Of a stretch of 21,711 bases of DNA, positions 6,194-14,646 are shown one piece after another. The number at the start of each line of letters is the position of its first letter. The first letter of the stretch is position 1. The notes below the pieces were generated by a model, which did no database searches, had not been told where the DNA came from, and worked only from the letters and a program-made list of their open reading frames with translations. Source of the DNA: JBBAAS01 sp041658125 (GTDB taxonomy: Bacteria; Patescibacteriota; Microgenomatia; UBA12405); the NCBI GenBank assembly GCA_041658125.1, contig JBBAAS010000012.1, positions 1 through 21,711 on the forward strand, in the 5' to 3' direction. The translations under genes and the position numbers were made by a program.

Positions 6194-7049
6194 AGTCTTT
6201 CTCTCTTTAATCGCCATCCTTTTTACCTCTACTCTCTATCTTTTGTTTCTTAATTTTAATAAAACTCCCGCTACTATTTTTACCCCCCAAATCGGCATTG
6301 TTCCTACAAAAAATTCAACCCCCACTGCTGTTTCTACAAATAATTGGAAAACCTATACGAATGATTTTGGAGGTTTTTCTTTACTATATCCTTCTAGTCT
6401 TGAAGTTAATGAAAAGAATATTTCGACCAAGGAAAAACAAATTAACTTTAATTCTCAACTTGGAAATAAATTTAGTATTGCAATCGCAACTTCAGACATA
6501 AACCCCGGATGGGGTGGAGGATGTGGGCCGGACGATATGGGGAAAGTTAATTTATTAGGAGAATTAAAAAGTACCTGTATTAACAATGAAGGTCTATGGG
6601 CATTTTATTTTTCAAATATCAATAATAGCAAAGAGTTTTCTCTTAGTTCCACTTTTGGTAAAGATTTAACCAAAGAAAATGTTTTAAAAATCCTCTCCAC
6701 TTTCAAATTTACCTCAAACGAACTTCAGAAAATTATGACATCTGACAAGTGTGTCTCTGTAACAGTTAGTAAACCAATGGACACAACCCTTTCTCTAAAC
6801 GATTTTATTAAGAACACTTATAACCTTAATTCGGATATTACACTCTATAAAATCCAATACAAAGTAGGAAACTACAGCTCTATCACTATTCCAGCCATGA
6901 ATATCGAAGAAATTAGCAACACATATGTAAAAGTTGGTAACTCTATCGTCTGGATAACAGTAGAGGTCAACATACCGGAAGGCCCGCCAAAATGTAAGCT
7001 AAACCATGATCAAGACTTAAAGACTATTATAGAAAATATCACTCTGTAA
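6177..7049 (+). CDS. Membrane-anchored paralog 3 of the 'YPS...ILSTFKFT' family
   Basis: The start is taken as the ATG at 6177 (290 residues) rather than the ATG at 6144. From 6177 the N-terminus aligns without a gap with the preceding paralog (both reach LYLLFLNFNKTPAT at residue 33), whereas 6144 would add an unmatched 11-residue tail. One membrane span (about residues 7-27) is followed by a linker and the shared domain (NWKTYTNDFGGFSLLYPS to ILSTFKFTS). An ~110-residue unique C-terminal region with cysteines follows. The gene overlaps the previous stop by 17 bases, so translation may be coupled. The function is unknown; a surface or periplasm-like location is expected. No Shine-Dalgarno is visible. 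Confidence 0.8.
   Translation: MDTRSKVFLSLIAILFTSTLYLLFLNFNKTPATIFTPQIGIVPTKNSTPTAVSTNNWKTYTNDFGGFSLLYPSSLEVNEKNISTKEKQINFNSQLGNKFSIAIATSDINPGWGGGCGPDDMGKVNLLGELKSTCINNEGLWAFYFSNINNSKEFSLSSTFGKDLTKENVLKILSTFKFTSNELQKIMTSDKCVSVTVSKPMDTTLSLNDFIKNTYNLNSDITLYKIQYKVGNYSSITIPAMNIEEISNTYVKVGNSIVWITVEVNIPEGPPKCKLNHDQDLKTIIENITL
6233..6276 (+). repeat. 44-base exact direct repeat, copy 2 (membrane-span codons of paralog 3)
   Basis: This is identical to 5281-5324, at a spacing of 952 bases and the same codon register. It covers the end of the membrane span and the first linker residues. Confidence 0.95.
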
Positions 7050-7070
7050 ACTTCTAAATTATTTACCTTG

Positions 7071-7099
7071 TTTACATTTGTATATATTACATATATAAT
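7071..7099 (+). promoter_or_regulatory. Strong promoter for the rpoB-rpoC-rpsL-rpsG run
   Basis: TTTACA (7071-7076, 5 of 6 matches) lies 17 bases from a perfect TATAAT (7094-7099). Initiation is expected near 7106, giving a leader of about 57 bases before the rpoB ATG at 7163. This is the closest match to a sigma-70-type consensus in the window. Confidence 0.75.
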
Positions 7100-7110
7100 C
7101 ATCCACATTT

Positions 7111-7144
7111 GGTGAGCGGTTGGAACATAACTCGCCTTTTTTTT
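7111..7144 (+). terminator. Terminator-like hairpin plus T8 in the rpoB leader (putative attenuator)
   Basis: GGTGAG (7111-7116) pairs with CTCGCC (7131-7136; five Watson-Crick pairs and one G·U) around a 14-base loop. Eight T residues (7137-7144) follow directly. It sits downstream of the predicted rpoB transcription start and 18 bases before the ATG. It could end transcripts from the upstream membrane-protein genes, attenuate rpoB transcription, or both. The stem is short. Confidence 0.5.
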
Positions 7145-7162
7145 ACAATTTAATCTTGTTTG

Positions 7163-10100
7163 ATGCCTTCCGCTAAACGCATTAACTGGGGGAAAAAATA
7201 CCCTAACCTCCCTAAAATTGATCTTATTGGAATTCAAAAAGAGTCCTGGCAAAGTTTTTTAAACAAAGATTTTATTGAAACTATTCGTTCTATTTCTCCG
7301 ATCTCCGACTATACTGGCAACAATTGGCAACTTGAATTGGGTGACATTGCCTACGACCCTATTTCCATCACTCCTGAAATTGCTAAAAGAAAAGGACTCA
7401 ATTACACTCTCCCCGTCAAAGTCAAAGCCCGTCTAACCAACAAAAGAACCGGCGACGTCAAAGAAGAGAACGTCTTTTTCTTAAGTCTCCCCACCATGAC
7501 CGAAGAGGGGACTTTTATTATCAGCGGCATCGAAAGGGGCATTATCAATCAATTAGTTCGTTCCCCCGGTGTTTATTTTACTGCCGAAAACGATCCCTCT
7601 ACCGGCAAACAACTCTACAACGCCGAAATTCGTCCTGTTCGTGGTTCCTGGCTTGAATTTTTCATTGGTAAAAAAGATGTTATTTTCGCCAGAATTGATC
7701 GTAAAAAGAAATTTCCCGCCACCATCCTTCTTCGAGCCGCTTGTCAACTATCCGATAAGCAATTAGTTTCTGAATTTTCTGACTACATTAATTCCACCAT
7801 CTCTGCTGATCCCACCAAAAATTCCGAAGAAGCTGTTCTCGAGTTTTACCGTAAACTTCGTCCCGGTGAACCGGTTGTGGCTGAAAATGCTGAAAAGTTT
7901 TTCCGGGAAAGATTTTTCGACTTAAGAACCTATGAATTGGGTAATGTCGGTCGCCACAAACTCAACAAAAAATTTGGTTTCAATTCGTCTGATGATAACA
8001 AAGAAAACTGGGTCATCAAAAAAGAAGACCTCATCGCCACGATCAAATACCTCATTAAGCTTCAAAAAGGCGAGGCTAAACGCATTGATGATATTGACTC
8101 TTTGGCCAATCGTCGCCTTCGTCGCTGTGGTGAAATAGTTGCCCAGGTCGCTATTCGTCCTGCCTTAGCCCGATTTGAGCGTATGGTCAAAGAAAGAATG
8201 AGCTTAATTTCCACCAAGGAAAAGCCGGCTCCTTCCCAAATGATCAATCCTCAACCTCTAATTTCCTCTCTTAATACCTTCTTCAGATCAAATCAATTAT
8301 CCGCTATTCTCGATCAAACTAATCCTTTGAATGAGCTTGATCTTCTCCGCCGTGTTACTGTTGTCGGTGTCGGTGGTTTAACCCGCGAAAGAGCTGCCTT
8401 TTCTATCCGCGATGTTCATTTTTCTCAATACGGTCGCATTTGTACTGTTCGATCGCCGGAAGGTCCGAACATTGGCTTAGTTACTTATCTGGCCCTTTAT
8501 GCCAAGGTTGACAAGTACGGCTTTATCGAAGCCCCTTATCGTAAAGTTGTCAAAAACGGAAAAGACTTTGTTGTTTCTGATGACTGGATTTATCTTGATG
8601 CTGAAGACGAATACCATACCTATATCACCCACTTGGCTATCAAAATTGACGAAAGCGGAGTTATTAAACAGGAATGGGTTCCTATCCGGCATGAAGGAGA
8701 ATTTGTTGAAGGACCAATTGATTTGGTTCAATACGTCGACCTTGCCCCGAATCAAATTGTTGGTACTTCCGCCTCTTTGATTCCTTTTATTGATCATGAT
8801 GATGCTACCCGTGCCCTGATGGGTTCGCACATGCAAACTCAAGCTGTTCCTTTAGTTACCACCGAAGCCCCGTATGTCGGTACTGGCATGGAATCTCTAG
8901 TTGCCTCGGCCATGAATCGAACTATTTTAGCCAATCATTCGGGAAAGGTCTCATATGTCGATAGCAGTAAAATTGTTGTCGATTTAGACAAAAAAATCGA
9001 AGCATCTGACCACATGGATTGTAGCCAAATTAGTTCCAACGGCAAAACCGAAACTTATACGACTGTAAAATTTGAACATACTTCTCCGAGCGGTACTTGC
9101 TACAACCAGCGTGTCGTTGTTAACGTCGGCGACGTTATTAAAAAAGGAGATCTTTTGATTGATGGACCTTCTACCCGTGACGGTGAACTATCTCTTGGCC
9201 GCAATCTTTTGGTTGGTTATGCTTCTCTTGATGGTTTATCTTACGAAGATTCCTTTCTTATTTCCGACAAATTAGTTAAACAAGACATTCTTACCAATGT
9301 TCAGATTTTTGAATACAAGGCTGATGTTGTCGAAACCAAACTTGGATCGGAAGAATTAACCAAAGATATTCCCAATGTTTCCGAAGCCGAATTAGCTAAA
9401 CTAGCCCAAGATGGTATCGTGATGATTGGCGCTAATGTTAGTCCTAATGATATTTTAGTCGGCAAAGTCGAGCCTCGTGGTGAAAAAGAACTTACCGCCG
9501 AAGAAAGATTACTCCGCGCTATTTTTGGTGAAAAAGCCCGCGAAGTCAAAGACACTTCACTTCGTGTTCCTAATGGTGAAGGCGGGGTTGTCATTAAAGT
9601 TGATATCCTCGACAAAGAAAAAGATGATGAACTTGATCCCGGTGTCAACAAAGTAATCAAAGTTTATGTCGCTCAACTTCGTCGTATTCAAGAAGGCGAT
9701 AAAATTGCCGGGCGTCACGGAAATAAAGGTGTCATTTGTCGTATCATGCCCGAATATGATATGCCTAGGCTTGCTGACGGTACTCCGATAGATTTGGTCA
9801 TTTCACCCCTTTCGGTCATCGCTCGTATGAACTTAGGTCAGGTCTTGGAAACTAATCTTGGTCTTGCCGGTTACAAACTTGGCCAAAAATATGCCGTTCC
9901 TGTTTTTGACAAATATCCCGAAGAAAAAATTACCGCCGAAATGTTAAAAGCTGGCCTTACTCCGACCGGTAAAGTTCAACTTTACGATGGTCGTACCGGT
10001 GAGCCATACGACCAACCAAGCTTAGTCGGCATTAGCTATATTCTTAAACTGGTACATATGGTTGACGACAAAGTTCATGCCCGTTCCACCGGTCCATATT

Positions 10101-10453
10101 CTCTGGTTACCCAACAACCTCTTGGCGGTAAGGCCAGAATGGGTGGACAACGATTAGGAGAAATGGAAGTTTGGGCTCTTGAGGCTCATCGTGCCGCTCA
10201 CATTTTGCAGGAAATGCTTACCTTAAAATCTGATGACATTGAAGGTCGCACCCTCGCCTTTCAATCGATCATCAAAGGTCTTCCCATTCCTGAGCCAGCC
10301 ATTCCTGAAAGTTTCAAGGTTCTTACCAAGGAACTTGCTGGTTTAGCTCTCGATATTTCTCCGGTCGGTGTCGAGGCTGAAAAGCCAACTCTCCCCGAAG
10401 AAGAAGTTACCTCTGAAGAAAATATTCAATTAAAGGAGACCCCAAATGCTTAA
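7163..10453 (+). CDS. rpoB: RNA polymerase beta subunit
   Basis: This 1096-residue protein is a full-length, compact beta subunit (E. coli 1342, B. subtilis about 1190). Hallmarks in order are NQLVRSPGVYF, the rifampicin-pocket region NQLSAILDQTNPLNE (from about residue 378), GGLTRERAAFSIRDVH, the RSPEGPNIGL loop, LGRNLLVGY, the GDKIAGRHGNKGV active-site lysine region, and the C-terminal GGKARMGGQRLGEMEVWALE. With beta' it forms the catalytic centre of transcription. An ATG at 7163 is preferred over the in-frame TTG at 7160. No Shine-Dalgarno is evident. Several rifampicin-contact positions differ from sensitive enzymes (Ala381, Ile382, Leu394 and Thr399 at E. coli 513, 514, 526 and 531). The usual rplJ-rplL genes are not upstream. 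The stop overlaps rpoC by 8 bases. Confidence 0.99.
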   Translation: MPSAKRINWGKKYPNLPKIDLIGIQKESWQSFLNKDFIETIRSISPISDYTGNNWQLELGDIAYDPISITPEIAKRKGLNYTLPVKVKARLTNKRTGDVKEENVFFLSLPTMTEEGTFIISGIERGIINQLVRSPGVYFTAENDPSTGKQLYNAEIRPVRGSWLEFFIGKKDVIFARIDRKKKFPATILLRAACQLSDKQLVSEFSDYINSTISADPTKNSEEAVLEFYRKLRPGEPVVAENAEKFFRERFFDLRTYELGNVGRHKLNKKFGFNSSDDNKENWVIKKEDLIATIKYLIKLQKGEAKRIDDIDSLANRRLRRCGEIVAQVAIRPALARFERMVKERMSLISTKEKPAPSQMINPQPLISSLNTFFRSNQLSAILDQTNPLNELDLLRRVTVVGVGGLTRERAAFSIRDVHFSQYGRICTVRSPEGPNIGLVTYLALYAKVDKYGFIEAPYRKVVKNGKDFVVSDDWIYLDAEDEYHTYITHLAIKIDESGVIKQEWVPIRHEGEFVEGPIDLVQYVDLAPNQIVGTSASLIPFIDHDDATRALMGSHMQTQAVPLVTTEAPYVGTGMESLVASAMNRTILANHSGKVSYVDSSKIVVDLDKKIEASDHMDCSQISSNGKTETYTTVKFEHTSPSGTCYNQRVVVNVGDVIKKGDLLIDGPSTRDGELSLGRNLLVGYASLDGLSYEDSFLISDKLVKQDILTNVQIFEYKADVVETKLGSEELTKDIPNVSEAELAKLAQDGIVMIGANVSPNDILVGKVEPRGEKELTAEERLLRAIFGEKAREVKDTSLRVPNGEGGVVIKVDILDKEKDDELDPGVNKVIKVYVAQLRRIQEGDKIAGRHGNKGVICRIMPEYDMPRLADGTPIDLVISPLSVIARMNLGQVLETNLGLAGYKLGQKYAVPVFDKYPEEKITAEMLKAGLTPTGKVQLYDGRTGEPYDQPSLVGISYILKLVHMVDDKVHARSTGPYSLVTQQPLGGKARMGGQRLGEMEVWALEAHRAAHILQEMLTLKSDDIEGRTLAFQSIIKGLPIPEPAIPESFKVLTKELAGLALDISPVGVEAEKPTLPEEEVTSEENIQLKETPNA
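10433..10438 (+). promoter_or_regulatory. Shine-Dalgarno sequence for rpoC
   Basis: AAGGAG lies 7 bases before the rpoC ATG at 10446, inside the rpoB C-terminal codons. It is the only convincing Shine-Dalgarno I see in front of any gene in the window, and it supports 10446 over the in-frame ATG at residue 7. It could be chance, as it also encodes Lys-Glu of RpoB. Confidence 0.6.
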
Positions 10454-13400
10454 ATTTAAAAATATGGTTGATTTTACCGGCTTAAGAATTAAATTAGCTT
10501 CCCCCGATGAGATTCTTTCTTGGTCACACGGTGAAGTCCTTAAGCCCGAAACCATTAACTATCGTAGCTGGCGTCCGGAAAAAGACGGTCTTTTCTGTGA
10601 AAAGATATTTGGCCCCAGTCACGATTATGAATGTTATTGCGGCAAATATAAAAAAATCAGATTTAAGGGCGTTATCTGCGATAAATGCGGCGTGGAGGTT
10701 ACTACCTCCAAAGTTCGCCGTGAAAGAATGGGTCATATCACTCTGGCCGCTCCTGTAGCCCATCTGTGGTACCTCAAAAGTACTCCTTCTCCCTTAAGTG
10801 TTATTCTCGATGTTCCTCAAAAAGACCTCGAAGCCATCATCTACTTTACTAAATATTTGGTCACTTCCGTTGATCAGGATCATCGTCAAGAGGCTCTTAA
10901 CAACTTAACTAGTTTTTCGAAGAAAAAGTTAGAACAAATCGACGTCGAAACCAAAAAAGCTACTCAAGAAAAAAATAAAGAATGCCAACAGGAAAAAACC
11001 GATCTTGCCAAAAAAATTAAAAATAAAGATCAGCTATTGATTGCCCGCAAAGAACGTGATGTTCGTTTTAAGCAAGACATTCAAAAGTTGGAAAATAAAG
11101 CTATCACTGAAAAAAATAAGATCGAAAGCTTAGGCAAATTTCTAGAAGACAAAATTCGTTCTCTAAGTGTTCTTTCCATTATTTCTGACGAAGAAAGCTT
11201 TTATCTCTCCCAGTTTAAAGCCGACATTTTCTTTGTGGCTAAAATGGGAGCCGAAGCCATTCGGGAAGTTCTAACCCAAATCAATATTTCCGCCACTGTC
11301 AAAAACCTTAAAAAAGAACTTGCCAAAACCAACAGCCGTCTTAAGAAGAAAAAAATCATGTACAAAATTAGAATTCTTAACGGTATGATTGATAACAGTA
11401 TCGATCCCACTTGGATGATTTTATCTCAAATTCCGGTCATTCCGCCTGATCTTCGTCCTATGGTTCAGCTTACCGGCGGCCGTTTTGCCACCTCTGACCT
11501 AAACGATCTTTATCGAAGATTGATTAACCGCAATAATCGTCTTAAAAAATTACTCAAATTAGGTGCTCCTGAAATCATTTGTCGCAACGAAAAAAGAATG
11601 CTTCAGGAATCGGTTGATATTCTGATTGATGCTCAAAAAAGCACCAAAAACAAAAGAAAAAATACCAAAAGAATTCCCCGATCATTGTCTGATCTTTTAA
11701 GAGGCAAAAAAGGTCGTTTCCGACGCAATTTACTTGGTAAACGTGTCGACTATTCCGGCCGTTCTGTCATTGTCGTTGGTCCCGAGCTTAAGCTCAATCA
11801 GGTTGGTATTCCCAAGGAAATCGCTATTGAAATGTACCGTCCTTTCTTACTTCGTGAATTAATGATTTCCGGCTTAGCTCCCAATATTAAAAGCGCCAAA
11901 AACCTGATTGATCATCGCATCAACGAAGTTTACGACATTTTGGAAAAAGTTACCAAAGACAGCTATGTTATCCTCAACCGGGCTCCAACCTTACACAAGC
12001 TTTCCATGCAGGCTTTTAAGCCAATTTTAGTCGATGGTTTGGCTATTCGACTTCATCCTTGCGTCTGTAAGGGTTTTAACGCCGATTTTGATGGTGACCA
12101 GATGGGTATTCATCTTCCACTGTCTGAAGTTGCTCAAAGGGAAGCCAAAAGACTAATGTTACCTTCCAAAAATTTACTCAAGCCGGCTGACAGCTCTCCG
12201 GTTTCTGTTCCGACTCAAGAAATGGCTGTTGGTTGTTATTACATTACTTCAATTAGGTCTGAAGACTTAGTTAAGTTTGATCAGCCAGATTTTAAGAAGC
12301 TTCCACTATTTTCTGATGAAGTTGAAGCCACTTTGGCCTATCAAGCTAAAAAAATTGACCTTCGTGAACTTATCGGTGTTCGCATCAAACAAAAGCTAAT
12401 CAAGACTACCTATGGTCGGATTTGGTTCAACACCATAATTCCCAGGGAATTTGATTTCATCAATGAAGCTATGGCTGGATCTAAAGCTGTCAACGACCTA
12501 GTTGTTAAATCTATCGAAATTTCCGGTCGTGTCCGAACAGTCAGGCTTATTGACGATTTAAAAAATATCGGCTTCAAGGGTTTTACTCTTTCTGGCCTAT
12601 CTCTGGCCATGGCTGACTGCGGTTATCTGGAAAGTAAGGATCAAATAATCCTTGCCGCCAACAAACGGGTTGCCGAAATCGAAGATAATTTTAAAACCGG
12701 TCTTATCAGCAACGACGAGAAAAAACGTCTTAGTCAGTCTATTTGGATGGAAACTACCGAAGAAATTGCCGAAAAAACCTGGGCTACTCTTGATATTGAT
12801 TCTCCGATTCGGATTGTCTCTGCCGCTGGTATCAAGCGTGCTTCCAAAGACCAAATCAAGCAGCTTTCCGGCATGCGCGGCCTTATGGTTGATCCAATGG
12901 GCCACATCATTTCCCTACCAACCAAGTCCAATTTCCGCGAAGGCTTATCTGTTTTTGAGTACATTACCGGAGCTCGTGGTACCCGCAAGGGTTTAGCCGA
13001 TACTGCCCTAAGAACCGCCGATGCCGGCTATCTGACCCGTCGTCTGGTTGACACTGCTCATGCCTCAATTATTCGTGAGGCAGATTGTGGTACCTTCAAA
13101 TTTATTACTATCAGCAAAAATGATAAAAATCGCGAACGCTATTTTGGTCGTCGTATTTTAGGTCGACATTTGGCCAACGATGTTCTCAATCCGGCTACAA
13201 ACGATATTCTTTTTGCCAAAGGTACCTTATTAAATAATAACGATGTTGCCTTAATCGAAAAAAGTGAAGTTCAAAAAGTGGACATTTATTCACCGCTTAC
13301 CTGCAAAACTAAGTATGGAATTTGTCAAAAATGTTATGGTTGGGATTTGTCAAATCGTCGGATCGTCAGTATCGGTGTTCCGGTCGGGGTTATTGCTGCT

Positions 13401-14183
13401 CAATCTATTGGTGAGCCTGGTACCCAGCTTACTCTTAAAACCAAACACACCGGAGGTATCGTCGGCATTGATGTTACCCAGGGGTTACCTCGGATTCAGG
13501 AACTTTTCGAAATCCGTATGCCCAAGGTACCTTCACCTTTAGCCGAATTATCAGGCAAAATTAACGTCAAAGAAACCGACGATGGTTACGAAATTAAACT
13601 AACCGGTAAAGATAAAAATAACGCCACTAAAACTATTAAATATCTCCTTCCGACCAACGTTACTCTTCTTGTTCAGGACGGTGATTTAGTTGCTCAGGGG
13701 ACTCAATTTTGTTCCGGAACTCTCGATGTTCGTGAGATTATGGAAATTAAAGGCCTTGAAAGTGCCCAAGGCTACCTTATTGACAATATTCAGGGAGTTT
13801 ATGAATCTCAAGGTGTTTCTATTCACGACAAACACATCGAAGTTATCGTCAAAGAAATGAGTGACAAAATCAAAGTTGAAGATCCGGGGGATACCAATTT
13901 TCTTTATGGTCAAATTGTCACCCGCGCCGTTTATCTCAATGAAAACGCCAAAATAAAAGCCAAAAACGGCAAAGTAGCCAAGGGACGAAAAATTCTTCTG
14001 GGCCTAATTCAGGCCGCTCTTTCTGCCAGTTCCTGGCTTTCAGCCGCTTCCTTTCAGCAAACCACTAGTGTTTTGACCGAAGCTTCGCTTTTAGCTGAAG
14101 TCGATAGCTTGATTGGTCTGAAGGAAAATGTTATCATCGGACGTCTAATCCCGGTAAGTAGTAAACAGTTATCGGTAGAATAA
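10446..14183 (+). CDS. rpoC: RNA polymerase beta' subunit
   Basis: This 1245-residue protein contains all the expected elements. The N-terminal zinc site is CYCGKY...GVICDKCG. PVIPPELRP-like and GGRFATSDLNDLYRR segments follow, then the clamp coiled coil NRNNRLKKLLKLGAPE. The absolutely conserved NADFDGDQM has catalytic Mg-binding Asp547, Asp549 and Asp551. Bridge/trigger elements end in GEPGTQLTLKTKHTGG. The second zinc site is DCGT...LTCKTKYGICQKC, and the C-terminus is FQQTTSVLTEA...GLKENVIIGRLIP. Residues about 145-262 are a Lys/Glu-rich insertion predicted to be coiled coil, at the place where some lineages carry extra clamp material. Translation is probably coupled to rpoB through an 8-base overlap and the only clear Shine-Dalgarno in the window. 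Confidence 0.99.
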   Translation: MLKFKNMVDFTGLRIKLASPDEILSWSHGEVLKPETINYRSWRPEKDGLFCEKIFGPSHDYECYCGKYKKIRFKGVICDKCGVEVTTSKVRRERMGHITLAAPVAHLWYLKSTPSPLSVILDVPQKDLEAIIYFTKYLVTSVDQDHRQEALNNLTSFSKKKLEQIDVETKKATQEKNKECQQEKTDLAKKIKNKDQLLIARKERDVRFKQDIQKLENKAITEKNKIESLGKFLEDKIRSLSVLSIISDEESFYLSQFKADIFFVAKMGAEAIREVLTQINISATVKNLKKELAKTNSRLKKKKIMYKIRILNGMIDNSIDPTWMILSQIPVIPPDLRPMVQLTGGRFATSDLNDLYRRLINRNNRLKKLLKLGAPEIICRNEKRMLQESVDILIDAQKSTKNKRKNTKRIPRSLSDLLRGKKGRFRRNLLGKRVDYSGRSVIVVGPELKLNQVGIPKEIAIEMYRPFLLRELMISGLAPNIKSAKNLIDHRINEVYDILEKVTKDSYVILNRAPTLHKLSMQAFKPILVDGLAIRLHPCVCKGFNADFDGDQMGIHLPLSEVAQREAKRLMLPSKNLLKPADSSPVSVPTQEMAVGCYYITSIRSEDLVKFDQPDFKKLPLFSDEVEATLAYQAKKIDLRELIGVRIKQKLIKTTYGRIWFNTIIPREFDFINEAMAGSKAVNDLVVKSIEISGRVRTVRLIDDLKNIGFKGFTLSGLSLAMADCGYLESKDQIILAANKRVAEIEDNFKTGLISNDEKKRLSQSIWMETTEEIAEKTWATLDIDSPIRIVSAAGIKRASKDQIKQLSGMRGLMVDPMGHIISLPTKSNFREGLSVFEYITGARGTRKGLADTALRTADAGYLTRRLVDTAHASIIREADCGTFKFITISKNDKNRERYFGRRILGRHLANDVLNPATNDILFAKGTLLNNNDVALIEKSEVQKVDIYSPLTCKTKYGICQKCYGWDLSNRRIVSIGVPVGVIAAQSIGEPGTQLTLKTKHTGGIVGIDVTQGLPRIQELFEIRMPKVPSPLAELSGKINVKETDDGYEIKLTGKDKNNATKTIKYLLPTNVTLLVQDGDLVAQGTQFCSGTLDVREIMEIKGLESAQGYLIDNIQGVYESQGVSIHDKHIEVIVKEMSDKIKVEDPGDTNFLYGQIVTRAVYLNENAKIKAKNGKVAKGRKILLGLIQAALSASSWLSAASFQQTTSVLTEASLLAEVDSLIGLKENVIIGRLIPVSSKQLSVE

Positions 14184-14187
14184 ATTT

Positions 14188-14610
14188 ATGCCAACAGTCA
14201 ATCAACTTATTCGTCACGGTCGACGCCCTAAAAGCTTCAAGGTTAAGGCCAAAGCTCTCAGAAACAACTACAATAGTATCAAAAACCGGACTATTTTAAC
14301 TAAAAATCCGCAAAAAAAAGGCGTAATTATGGTCGTTAAAACCATGACTCCTAAAAAGCCTCATTCTGCTCTTAGAAAAATTGCCAAGGTCAAATTGAGT
14401 AACCGTGCTACTGTCACTGCCTATATTCCCGGAGTTGGGCACAATTTGGCCGAACACGGTATTATCGCCATTCGTGGTGGTCGGGTTCGGGATCTTCCCG
14501 GTGTCCGTTATCATATTGTTCGCGGCAAGTTCGACGCCGCTCCTGTTACTGGTCGTCTTCAATCCCGAAGCAAGTATGGCGCCAAGCGTCCTGCAAAAGC
14601 TTCCGCTTAA
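14188..14610 (+). CDS. rpsL: 30S ribosomal protein S12
   Basis: This 140-residue protein is slightly longer than E. coli S12 (124) because of extra residues near the N-terminus (about 13, basic, before NPQKKG) and a short C-terminal extension. The decoding-centre loops TPKKPHSALRK and GHNLAEHGIIAIRGGRVRDLPGVRYH are intact. Lys56 matches E. coli Lys43. Arg101 replaces E. coli Lys88, a change known to give streptomycin resistance. Asp102 matches Asp89, the residue methylthiolated by RimO in some bacteria. S12 sits at the 30S decoding site and controls accuracy. The gene begins 4 bases after rpoC, showing direct linkage of rpoC to the str genes; no Shine-Dalgarno is seen. Confidence 0.98.
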   Translation: MPTVNQLIRHGRRPKSFKVKAKALRNNYNSIKNRTILTKNPQKKGVIMVVKTMTPKKPHSALRKIAKVKLSNRATVTAYIPGVGHNLAEHGIIAIRGGRVRDLPGVRYHIVRGKFDAAPVTGRLQSRSKYGAKRPAKASA

Positions 14611-14646
14611 CTTTATACTTTTAATTTTATAAACTTAAACTAACTC

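Noticed and set aside
8477..8842. 121-residue reading frame on the minus strand within rpoB
   Set aside because: It lies wholly opposite conserved rpoB codons and its protein has no recognisable motifs. Other long antisense frames in rpoB and rpoC (for example 9301-9660, 12597-12905) were rejected for the same reason.
10440..10460. rpoB-rpoC fusion by frameshift
   Set aside because: The two genes overlap by 8 bases, but rpoC has its own ATG with a good Shine-Dalgarno, and no slippery sequence is seen.
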